The notes beneath the pieces are model-generated. The model worked only from the letters and a program-made list of their open reading frames with translations, was not told the DNA's origin and searched no databases. This document shows, one piece after another, positions 55,789 through 64,000 of a DNA stretch of 64,000 nucleotides. Within the stretch, counting starts at the first letter, position 1; each line of letters opens with the position of its first letter. The stretch lies in contig JAJUBI010000001.1 of assembly GCA_022419385.1 (NCBI GenBank), positions 5,766,001-5,830,000 of the forward strand. Reading direction: 5' to 3'. Source of the stretch: Paraconiothyrium sp. Pb-2020 (Eukaryota > Ascomycota > Dothideomycetes > Pleosporales > Didymosphaeriaceae). The translations under genes were made by a program, and so were the position numbers.

Positions 55789-56475
55789 ATGTTTGGGAGA
55801 CCATTTCTTCGAGCCTTCAGGCCACGCAATGCCTACGTACGCGTCCCTAGACAACAACGTTTTGCGACCGAACCACCAATAGCTTCAGGCTCTCAGTCGC
55901 GCATTGAACGCTTCAATCGCCGGTTACCAAAATTCCTGCACAAATATACCAATGCCCTCAGCTCAGCACCTGTCTCTCACATTACCGCCTTCCTCATCCT
56001 CCACGAGATAACCGCAATTGTCCCGCTCCTTGGTCTCGCAGCGACGTTCCACTACACGCACTGGCTGCCAGGGTGGTTCACGGAAGGTGCCTGGGCATTG
56101 CAAGGCGTTGAGCGCTTCGGGAAGTACTTCAAGAGAAAAGGTTGGATCAGGAGCGAGGAAGCTAGCGAAGCGGAACTCGAGGTGGAGATGCGCACTAGGG
56201 ACAAGGCGTGGGACATTGGAGAAGGCGGAGTGAGATTAGTCGTGGAGTTCGCAACGGCATACACGATCACAAAGGTTCTGCTACCGGTTAGAATCGTGGC
56301 CAGTGTTTGGGCGACACCGTGGTTCGCAAGGAAGACCGTGGTGCCGTTGTTGGCCAAGTTCAAGGGTATCTTTCGACGAAGGAAGGGAAAGAGAGGTCAG
56401 GCGGGCGATTCGGGAACTGGAGCTACTGAGGCGGGTGTACTTTCTAAGAACGGGGGCAGGGGACCTGGGTCGTAA
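55789..56475 (+). CDS. Mitochondrial DUF1279/FAM210-like membrane protein
   Basis: A 228-residue intronless protein. The N-terminus MFGRPFLRAFRPRNAYVRVP is a basic mitochondrial presequence. The DUF1279 core reads APVSHITAFLILHEITAIVP LLGLAATFHYTHWLPGWF with one hydrophobic helix. A second hydrophobic region follows (LVVEFATAYTITKVLLPVRI VASVWATPW). The tail is Lys/Arg/Gly-rich. Homologues are human FAM210A/B and yeast Mrx11 (mitochondrial organisation of gene expression complex), so a role near the mitoribosome or inner membrane is likely. Confidence 0.85.
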   Translation: MFGRPFLRAFRPRNAYVRVPRQQRFATEPPIASGSQSRIERFNRRLPKFLHKYTNALSSAPVSHITAFLILHEITAIVPLLGLAATFHYTHWLPGWFTEGAWALQGVERFGKYFKRKGWIRSEEASEAELEVEMRTRDKAWDIGEGGVRLVVEFATAYTITKVLLPVRIVASVWATPWFARKTVVPLLAKFKGIFRRRKGKRGQAGDSGTGATEAGVLSKNGGRGPGS

Positions 56476-56967
56476 TCCTTCTCTCTACTGACATACCACT
56501 AAGCGTTACAACTAAACCACTAAGTTCATCATCTCGTACGTACAATACCCGGGAACAGTAGTATTCGTCAAAGTTGCACGGGGCGCTGCTATACATACCC
56601 ATGTAGACCCAGGGCATCCTTGCCATCATTCCCGACTGCTACACCGGAAACAAATACCTAGGACTATTCTAACACGTTGATCAATCCCATAGATTTCGAT
56701 TGCATGGACGACTGACCATGTCTTGTGGTGTTAGTCGACGGATTGGAGCGTATGCTTTCACCTTCACCGTCACCGTTCGGCAGGTCTTGCGCCGGATTCG
56801 CTACAGTCAGGCAACGATGACATTTCTTTCGTGCTTTGTTTTGCTTCCCCACACGGCACAAGCCATTAAGTCACACACTTGATTTCGACTGTTTCCGAAT
56901 CTGCTTCTTCGTACCCTCGCGTCCCGTCAAACACCCACCTTAAACCCTCTCAACGAAAGCTACCACC
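56476..56967. other. Intergenic, no gene seen
   Basis: 3' side of the FAM210-like gene and the C/T-rich promoter of the His/Tyr-rich small protein. Confidence 0.55.
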
Positions 56968-57416
56968 ATGTGCTTCGGCGACGGCACGGACCATAAGCTC
57001 GACATCCGCGAGAAATCTAGAGACAGCTACCGTGGCACCAGATACGGCCCGACGCACGCGTACTATCCATCGCAGTACTATGCACGACCTCCCCTCGGTC
57101 CCTACACGGGCACCCATCAGCATCACGCGCTCCAGCACAGGCACCACTACCACGGACACCACGGACACAACCATCGTCAATCCTATGCCCTCCCCTCTCG
57201 CCAGGCTCTAGTACCCGCTGGAATCAACTATGGCCCTCACAGATATCATGCCGGAGGTAGAGCTCTAATGCCGAGCAGAACCGCCATGGTAAGTCACAAT
57301 TTCTTGCTCACTTTCGTTTGTTCACGCACCACACCGCCCACTCCGTCATCGGGCGCGCCCCGCTTGTGATCAGTACTTGAGAGCTTGGACTACAATCTCA
57401 GGCCATTGCTGCCTGA
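56968..57416 (+). CDS. Small His/Tyr/Arg-rich protein
   Basis: Start in good context (accaccATG). Proposed exon 1 is 56968-57288, then an intron 57289-57401 (gtaagt..ctcag) and a five-codon exon 2 ending AIAA-stop at 57416; 111 residues. Without splicing the frame runs to 57369. Composition is odd: YPSQYYARPPLGPYTG, then HQHHALQHRHHYHGHHGHNH, which could bind metals. No signal peptide. Family not recognised. It lies 180 bp upstream of another Tyr/Gly-rich gene on the same strand. Confidence 0.55.
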
Positions 57417-57595
57417 TTACCGTCTATTTTCTAGCCTTCACCTCGCCTCTCTTTGCACCTGCCCCGTCACTTCTGCATTTGGCAGTGCTCGCTCACTCTC
57501 GGGACACCCTTCCCACAACACCACCATTTCCCAAATCAGCCTTATCCAATCGCAAAAATTCCGCACCCTACAATCGTCGCACTACAACCCACAAC

Positions 57596-58465
57596 ATGGA
57601 CAATCTCGGCCAACCCAAACCCCGCCATCAGTACGTACTTTACCCTCAAGCCGGCCGCCGCGGGATCCTGGTACACAATGGACAGTATCCCAATGGCGCG
57701 CCTTATGTCGGCAGTACTGGCGGTATGGGTATGGGTATGGGCATGGGCATGGGCATGGGCGCGATGGGCTACGGCGGAATGGGCATGGGGGGCTACGGCT
57801 ATCCTGGGGTAAATGCTCACATCTCACCCCTCTACTACGGCCCGAACGTCTCCCGCAGCACGTACAGCAACTACGCTGGTTTCATGGGCGGCTATACGGG
57901 CCTGAGCTACGGCGTGTCTTCTTATCCCACATATTCTTACTCTTCCCCCTACATTTCCCCTTACGCCTCTACCTTTGGATACGGGTGTGGTATGTATGCT
58001 AACTACTATCACCCGTATCAGAGGACCTACTACGGCATGAACCCCGTCATGGCTGGCGGCGCGTACTCATACTCATACCCCGGTATGCAGTCGACGATTA
58101 TCCCGCCGTCCACTACGACGTACACGACCGTCACGAACTCTGCCGTCCCCGTCCCAGTGGCCCCAATGGCCACAACAACTACTACGAGTACGACCAGGAT
58201 GCGTCCGCATGTTCACTCTCCGCCTGTGCATTCGGTTTCCCGCAACGACATTCAGTTCGAGAATCGCCGCGTCGCAATGGAGCGCGGCTCCTATGATCCG
58301 AAGCCCATCAAGCCGGCCAGTGCGCGTCCGGACGATCCGTTCTGGTGCATGGAGCGCACCGGTGAGTGGCACCTGCGGACTTACTACCAAATTGAGAACG
58401 AGTGCTACCCTGGACGCTGGCTCATGGATGCGGAGCACGGTTTCCTAGTCTTCCATCGACAATGA
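57596..58465 (+). CDS. Gly/Met/Tyr-rich low-complexity protein with conserved C-terminus
   Basis: A 289-residue protein, start MDNLGQPKPRHQYVLYPQAG. It has a perfect Gly-Met run at about residues 43-55, then a Tyr/Ser/Gly-rich region of about 120 residues (SYPTYSYSSPYISPYASTFG, YYHPYQRTYYGMNP) and a Thr-rich stretch. The C-terminus looks like a folded module: PDDPFWCMERTGEWHLRTYY, then QIENECYPGRWLMDAEHGFL. No signal peptide or membrane helix. The Tyr/Gly-rich section resembles prion-like or condensate-forming sequence. Function unknown; the conserved C-terminal motif suggests a real fungal family. Confidence 0.65.
   Translation: MDNLGQPKPRHQYVLYPQAGRRGILVHNGQYPNGAPYVGSTGGMGMGMGMGMGMGAMGYGGMGMGGYGYPGVNAHISPLYYGPNVSRSTYSNYAGFMGGYTGLSYGVSSYPTYSYSSPYISPYASTFGYGCGMYANYYHPYQRTYYGMNPVMAGGAYSYSYPGMQSTIIPPSTTTYTTVTNSAVPVPVAPMATTTTTSTTRMRPHVHSPPVHSVSRNDIQFENRRVAMERGSYDPKPIKPASARPDDPFWCMERTGEWHLRTYYQIENECYPGRWLMDAEHGFLVFHRQ
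57722..57760 (+). repeat. Hexanucleotide microsatellite (ggYatg)6
   Basis: Six in-frame ggt/ggc-atg units encode a Gly-Met run. Copies switch from ggtatg to ggcatg midway, as expected from slippage. Confidence 0.95.
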
Positions 58466-59105
58466 AGGTGGGCGTTTCAACTCGATATACTTGATCGACG
58501 GGAGGAAGTTCATGACACAGCTTCCGCGAGCGTTGGACAGCTATCGAAAATGGTCATACTCTCTTCTTGCGTCCTGGGTCTCAAATGCGGTCCAGGCTCG
58601 CAGGTAACAAAAGTTTTGTGTACCATATAGGTATACTTTCTCGCCCAAGGACACAAGATCTAGGATCTGCTTGAAGAATGATAACGCGCTCTGTTTTCGG
58701 CGAGAATACGTCTCCAGTTCAATTCGGTTCAGGGTGTTCGGTGGCGTTGCTCGGCGTTCACGGTCGAGTTGAGGCTTACTGCACTTGTTCCCTGCGATGG
58801 CCATTTCTGAGAGACAGGGACTCGTGATACGGTGTTCAGGGGCTGGCATGAACGAGATGATACCCATTACGACAGTTGATAGACCCAAAAGATTTTGAAT
58901 TGTTTCATTCCAATTCATTGATAGCTCTTCCCTTCATCTCCGTGTTTCTCACCATCTGAGACCATCATTAAGATCTGGTCGCTGGAAGCGCACGCTGGCC
59001 CCTCCACCAGCTGCCCGAAATCTTCCAATGCACAGAACCCTTCAAGCTTTCTAATCTGCATCATTATTACCTTGTTTGTGAATCAGCCTTCTCAAAAAGA
59101 CACCC
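58466..59105. other. Intergenic, no gene seen
   Basis: The minus-strand frame 58541-58918 has no domain or splice support; treated as non-coding. Confidence 0.5.
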
Positions 59106-59614
59106 TCACATCTTCTCTCCCTGGATCGTAGCCACAACCTTCCTACTGTGCCTCGCCGCCCTGAACTCCAAATACCAAATCCCCTGCCACGTCCCCGTTG
59201 CCAGCCTCCCATCCGTAATCGGAATGCTGAGACTGGCCCCAACTAAGGCGCTCTTCACATGCGCAGGCATATCGTCGCTTCCTTCAGCGTCATGTCGGTA
59301 TAATCCGCCTTTTCGGTCCTCGGGCACGATACGGTCGAGCGCATCGCTCATGTCAGCGCGCACGTCCTCGTCCCAGTTCTCGTTGAGGGAGAGCGCGCAG
59401 GATGTGTGCTGGATGAAGAGGTGGAGGATGCCGGTTTTGTAAGTTTTAATTTCAGGCAGGTCGCGCGTTATGGTGTCGGTTATGAGGTAGGAGCCGCGGG
59501 ATTTGGAGGGAAGAGTGAGTGTTTTTTGAAACCTGTAGATGGTGTTAGCTTAGAATTTCTTTTAATTGTTAGGGGACCGGATAGTGTAGGTGGTTGGCAT
59601 GCGTACCAAGACAT
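59106..59614 (-). CDS. YjbQ/UPF0047 family protein
   Basis: Small conserved protein (144 residues) of the YjbQ/UPF0047 family; some bacterial members show thiamine-phosphate synthase side activity. Exon 1 would be only 8 bp (59607-59614) and exon 2 is 59106-59532, with an intron gtacgc..ctaacaccatctacag. The join gives MSWFQKTLTL, a normal family start. Signatures: FIQHTSCALSLNENWDEDVR, ADMSDALDRIVPED, and the family motif SALVGASLSIPITDGRLATG followed by TWQGIWYLEF. The frame is open upstream through a hydrophobic stretch (FLICCGFILALFPSLFV), so a longer membrane-anchored form cannot be excluded. Cellular role unclear. Confidence 0.85.
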
Positions 59615-60095
59615 TGTGGACGGCGCGGTACAGATATTCGGCGCAGAGCAGAAGACGTCGGGCGTGCGGGGTGGCGGCTCAGGGAAGATGTAGTGGTACG
59701 GGCTCCAAGTAAGCTTTACGAAGAGGCTGGGGAAGAGCGCGAGGATGAAGCCGCAGCAAATGAGGAAGGTAGTGCAGGGCGAGATAGTGCTGTGTGGTCG
59801 TGTGAGTGGCATTGGGTGTTTGGCGGCGATGATTGTCGAAATGTGGTTCGCGGATTGACGTCAGGGTGCGCGAGAGTGGGGCAGGGTCCGAATGTTTTTG
59901 GCGAGTATACAAGTGCTTGAGCTGCGAATGTCTTGCAGCGCGTGCAAGTTTCTGTGTTGTTCGACCCTATTACGTAGGCAGGATAGACTTGAGAGTTGCA
60001 ATGTTTAGTTGAGGCGAAGTTCCTCGTTGATCCCACAGAGAATGCTTCCTTGCTTGAACAATACGCCTTACATTGCAACTGGTGCGTATAATTGA
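59615..60095. other. Promoter of the YjbQ gene / 3' of glycosidase
   Basis: Apart from the open extension upstream of the YjbQ start (to 59812), no gene seen. Confidence 0.5.
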
Positions 60096-62522
60096 TTAGA
60101 GAGCCTTCAACAATCCCTCATGCTTCACAATCCATCCTTGCCCTTTTGGTACACCTGGCGCATCCCCCTTCGACCCCGACCACCCTCCTACCACATAAGC
60201 AACCGCGTACAAAAACCCGGCATTACCCGGCATAAACGGCGGCGGCGTTCCCCCATCGCCACCTCTGATTGCAAACCCTGCATCGTCAAATTTCCAGTAG
60301 TCGTACGCTGTAAGGTGATACATCGCCCTCGAGGGATTCCCAATCCTAGCGCTGTTGATAGCCAGAACAGGGCGACCCCATCCGCGGATCTTGTCGTCTG
60401 TCCATACCTGCGCGACTTTGTCTGCGGTAGCTAAAGCAATCATAGGATTCACGGCAGGTGTGTCCGGTAGGATGCCTTGGAGCATAATGAGGCTTCGTGG
60501 GTCGCCGTTCAGCTTTGTGTCATTCCACCATGAGCTGTTCAAGCCGTCATAAACGGCATATAGGCCGTCGACTTGCGGAGGGAGGGCAAGGTTCGCAGCG
60601 ACGTGTGTCCACTTGTCCGGGACGCGTTGACCGAGTTTGCGCTTCCATTCTCGTGCAGCATCGAGACCGTAGCGCCAATATGCGATTTCGTAGGCAAGGT
60701 TGCGGGTAGAGTTCGGTGGCGTGTTCTCTGTCACTCCGTATGAGGGAGGGCCGAGATCGTACTTCCCGGTGCTGGCGTTGAGGCCGGCATACGAGGCCAT
60801 GTAGTCCGCCGTTTCGGTGACAACGCGGTCCCAACGCTGCAGAGTCTTGCGTGTCGGAGATGCTTGGTACGCGAGGTTAGCGAGATACAGAGCATGAGGC
60901 TGTTGCCATAGGAGGACGCCATTGATGTCGCCTGGGGAGTTGATTCCATAGATAGGGTCGGTCATCTTGGGCCATCGAGCGCCTTGCCAGCCCATTGCTT
61001 TGGCTCGAGCGAGTGAGGATGGGAGAAGCCTTTCGTAGAGCTCTGGAAAGATATTATCGAAGTACTTTTGTTTGCCCCATGTTGCCCAGTGCGCATTATG
61101 CCATATAACCATCTCCATGTGAAATTTGCCTACAGTTGTTAGGTTTAAGCCAACTGTAGACCAGATCGTCAACCACGTACCGTACCACCCATTGTTCATC
61201 AAACCACTCTCCTGCGGCGACTGGCCCTTCGCTGCGCTGTTCACTCTCACATGATATTGGGACGTAACGATCCTGCGCTGCAACTCTGTCGCATTCGGGT
61301 TAGAGGACGCAGTGAGGTCGACGAATCCACCTTCTTGCCAATATTTGTTCCACTCAAGCTTGTTACGCATCTGTATGATTGAGGGTGTTGATGGATTACG
61401 CTGGTCAGGTGAAAATTGTGCCGTGAAAATCATGCTCGATGACTTTCGAGAAACGGGCTTCAGAGTATAACGATGCGCGGTTGTAGAGTTCGAACCTGCA
61501 GGATCATTACGTAAGAGTTCCAGAGCTGTTTGTCCTGGCCATCTCAGATTTGCGAAGTACGATGTTTCCTGCAGCTGGTGCTTGATACTTGCGGAGCTCC
61601 CCTTAGAGTTCGTCCCAATAGAAGTTGTATGGTTTAGAGGGAAGTCGTAGACTCCTGCGAAAACCTATGCATACTCTGAGCGTCGAACCACTTGGAAGCA
61701 TCGTATTGGCTCACCTCGTACTTGTAAGCTGTTGTGTGAATGGGCGGATACGGAAAATCTAGTTCCACACCCAAATCTCCGCGCTTGAGTAGATCTGACT
61801 CTACCCTGAAGACTACAGCGTCTTCCTCGAAATCGCCTTGGGTGATAACCTTTACATCTTCTCCGTTAATTCTGAACATAGACGTGATGATTCCATTCCA
61901 TAAGTCCAGAACCTGTTTCGGTTGAGTGATCTGTGATGAAGACACTGTAGCGCCTTTGTATGTGAGGCCAATACGTCCCAAATTGATACGATTAGGGTTG
62001 CCAATTAGCCACTGCGTTGCTTGTTTAAGGTTGGGATCCGGCAGAGCATCGTAGAGAACTTGGCGACCGTAGGTCTCTCGCGGTACGCCGTGGTAGTCTG
62101 ATGGTAGTTCACTGTATATTCACAGGTCAGTTGTCGACCTGGATTGGGCGATGCAGGGATCTTGCCGCACCCGTTTGCAGGTAGTGAATCATTATGCCAG
62201 GCCCAGCTTGATAAGGTGTTGAAGGGCAGAAATGTCTTATTGCAAGTCAGGACAATGTTTGACCACGGTTATGAAGACTCTCACCTGCATGCCGGTGTTG
62301 TCAACATTGAATGCAAAGTTTCCGTTCCCGACTTGCAGAGGTGTTGTTTCGTTGTCGATCAACTTCGTCCGGACAATGTTGAAACGCGATACTACATGCT
62401 GTCTAAAAGAAGTCAGTTGCAATCATTGGTGGTGAACCTGTCTAATACCTGTCAATCAGCGCAACGGCAAGAGACGGTGCCAGCAAGAGACAGTATCCTG
62501 CCGCAACCTGGTTCACTCGCAT
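60096..62522 (-). CDS. Secreted six-hairpin (alpha/alpha)6 glycosidase
   Basis: Predicted secreted glycoside hydrolase of the six-hairpin superfamily (related in fold to GH65/GH95). Six exons: 62449-62522, 62285-62402, 62171-62235, 61715-62111, 61181-61664 and 60096-61129. Introns are 46, 49, 59, 50 and 51 bp; phases close, giving 723 residues. The signal peptide MRVNQVAAGYCLLLAPSLAV ends near ALIDR. N-terminal beta-domain: TTPLQVGNGNFAFNVDNTGM, then LPFNTLSSWAWHNDSLP and LPSDYHGVPRETYGRQVLYD. Catalytic barrel: SGLMNNGWYG-KFHMEMVIWH NAHW, where the Glu after FHM is the likely acid, then DYMASYAG, NLAYEIAYWRYGLDAAREWK. Many N-glycosylation sites. Substrate unknown (a fucoside, trehalose or kojibiose-type linkage is possible). 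Confidence 0.85.
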
Positions 62523-62772
62523 CTTGTCGAAGCTACGAATCCGAAACAAAGGGATTGCGGACAGCAGAATATGCGAAGAATCTTGTACACAAGACTAGCT
62601 CCCAAGTTGATGAGAGCCAACTAGATGTAGTAAGTATCCGATCCGGGGTAAATGCGACCGAGTGCAACCGACCCCTCATCGCTTAAGGTCGATTGCAGCG
62701 TTGCAGGGCTAGCTGCAGACTAATGACTCGACGAGATGTATATTTTTCCGTGTGTATTCCAGTAACCGATGC

Positions 62773-64000
62773 TCAAGCCAGATCTACTTCGCGACCGCGT
62801 CTTCGAAGGATGACTTGTATGCAATCAAGCTTTAGGCCACCCATGACTTCGGCATCTTTAGCGGCCCAGACATCCTCAATATCCCTCAAAACTCTTTTCA
62901 GGCTGGGAAATTTCCTCGATTCGTACATCGCCAAGAATCGCTCGCGGACGAATTGTCGTTGCGTTGCATCCATGGCCTCACATCCAGCAGTGAACAAAGG
63001 CCAAACGTGCGAGGACACCAGCGGGGACTCGACCGGAACTTGTTCGATGAATGCGAGACATTCCTGTACATGCTTGACCGTAGTAGGGTTTGGCGAACCC
63101 ATGTCAAACCAGACGCGGTAAAGATATATGAATGCAGCGTGGCGATAAGCTTCGACGGTAAAGCTGATGTCTCGAGGTTCAGATGGGTTCAAATTGTCCA
63201 GATGTACAGTCATGTTGAGCAGTACTTGTTGAAGCTCGGCGCCCGTATTGAAATTATCGCCTTGCAGTTCCGACTGACCTGAAAAAAGCCTCTCCGCTTT
63301 CGCTGCTTCATGGAACTTGCTGATACGTGCGACGACTTGCAAGATCTTTGCAATGCTCTTCATCCTAACAGAACCTTCGATTGCAGTGAACTCAGAATCG
63401 TGTATGCCAAGAGGCGAAGAGCCTCTTGAAACTGAGGAGAGGATGTCGTGGTAGGCGAAAAGATTGTTCAGGAATGCCGCACTTGAAGAGGAACTATTGC
63501 CAGACCGAGCCCTTCTTCTCGCTATCATGGCCTTGGCACCGGTGAGATGGTTTACCGCATGCGCCTCTTCCTCATCACCAAATAGTCGTGCTGATATTTG
63601 CATCATCATCACAGTGGCTAACGTGGGATCTGCGTCAGCAAGGTATGGGTCCTGGATAGCCTCCTGCAACTGGTGGATTGCTTCGTACTGATGTTTGTAT
63701 GCCTCGAATCGGAGTGTTGTATCACCAGATACTAAAGCGAAGTGTGTTGCGGCCATAGACAACACTGTTGACTGTAAAGCGCCCGGCGTGTAGGTCATTG
63801 ATGCGAGATGAATTGTGAATGAGCTTGTGCCCCCATCTTTTGGGGCAGCCGATATCAGGGGAGATAGCTGCTCCAGCCAATAATGCAGAAGTCGTTGGTT
63901 CGTATAAGATAAGTCTGGGTAGACGGATGGATTCACCATGGGACTCAACGCCCAGTCGGAAGGATCTAGAAAGGGCGCACCATTAATTGGTGTTGGTGCA
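62773..64000 (-). CDS. Fungal-specific transcription factor, C-terminal part (5' partial)
   Basis: The frame is open from the right edge to a stop at 62773, giving over 400 residues. It matches the C-terminal regulatory domain of Zn2Cys6 transcription factors (Fungal_trans_2 type): LLHYWLEQLSPLISA, FTIHLASMTYTPGALQSTVL SMAATHFALVSGD, YLADADPTLATVMMMQISAR, HLTGAKAMIARRRARSG, FLNNLFAYHDILSSVSRG and AAFIYLYRVW. The DNA-binding zinc cluster should lie beyond base 64000 and is not seen. It is 250 bp upstream of the glycosidase start on the same strand, so it may regulate that gene; this is inference. Confidence 0.85.
   Translation of the reverse strand, partial: APTPINGAPFLDPSDWALSPMVNPSVYPDLSYTNQRLLHYWLEQLSPLISAAPKDGGTSSFTIHLASMTYTPGALQSTVLSMAATHFALVSGDTTLRFEAYKHQYEAIHQLQEAIQDPYLADADPTLATVMMMQISARLFGDEEEAHAVNHLTGAKAMIARRRARSGNSSSSSAAFLNNLFAYHDILSSVSRGSSPLGIHDSEFTAIEGSVRMKSIAKILQVVARISKFHEAAKAERLFSGQSELQGDNFNTGAELQQVLLNMTVHLDNLNPSEPRDISFTVEAYRHAAFIYLYRVWFDMGSPNPTTVKHVQECLAFIEQVPVESPLVSSHVWPLFTAGCEAMDATQRQFVRERFLAMYESRKFPSLKRVLRDIEDVWAAKDAEVMGGLKLDCIQVILRRRGREVDLA

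Noticed and set aside
61634..61700. Reading the glycosidase exon 4 on to the stop at 61634
   Set aside because: The donor gtgagc at 61714 and acceptor at 61665-61666 restore the conserved KYEVFAGVYDFPLNHT; the longer frame is read-through of a 50-bp intron.
1..64000. CRISPR arrays, prophage, operons, riboswitches, bacterial insertion sequences
   Set aside because: The window is clearly fungal nuclear DNA with spliceosomal introns; no spaced direct-repeat array or transposase was seen.

Overview
This is eukaryotic nuclear DNA from a filamentous ascomycete (Pezizomycotina). The genes are mostly single and spaced, with short introns of about 45-150 bp that carry GT..AG ends and CTAAY-type branch sites. 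They include fungal families such as Rtt109, fungal-type ceramide glucosyltransferase, HET domain, GH7, rhamnogalacturonan hydrolase, DUF1996, Ste23 and a fungal-specific transcription factor. A Dothideomycete is my guess from overall gene style only. There are no operons, CRISPR arrays, rRNA or convincing tRNA genes. Exon joins were worked out by hand from splice sites, phase and family conservation; no search was run.

Layout. 0-15 kb holds core metabolism and housekeeping: 2-isopropylmalate synthase (5' end cut off), a metallo-beta-lactamase-fold hydrolase, a polytopic membrane protein, mitoribosomal protein mL57, the H3K56 acetyltransferase Rtt109, ceramide glucosyltransferase, and a 1191-residue single-pass, largely disordered protein. 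16-34 kb is an accessory, secretion-rich region: an arylsulfotransferase-like protein, rhamnogalacturonan hydrolase, a sugar transporter, a GH7 cellulase and a DUF1996 protein. It also holds a broken HET-domain gene, an ankyrin remnant, short repeats and a 2.7 kb stretch with no recognisable gene. 35-40 kb has two F-box proteins around a tiny mitochondrial-looking protein.

41-46.7 kb holds what looks like a small catabolic cluster. A TauD-type 2-oxoglutarate dioxygenase and a flavin monooxygenase diverge from one 560-bp promoter, and an ACS/Dal5-type anion transporter follows. In yeast, sulfonate use relies on a TauD-family enzyme (Jlp1) and an ACS-family carrier (Soa1), so this trio may import and oxidise a sulfonate or similar organic acid; the substrate is inference.

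47.8-60 kb returns to housekeeping: complex I NDUFS6, insulin-degrading enzyme/Ste23, an EthD-like protein, Mpp6 with a zinc knuckle, a FAM210/DUF1279 mitochondrial protein, two Gly/Tyr/His-rich proteins and a YjbQ/UPF0047 protein. The window ends with a secreted six-hairpin glycosidase of six exons, preceded on the same strand by a fungal transcription factor that runs off the right edge. The pair could be an enzyme and its regulator.
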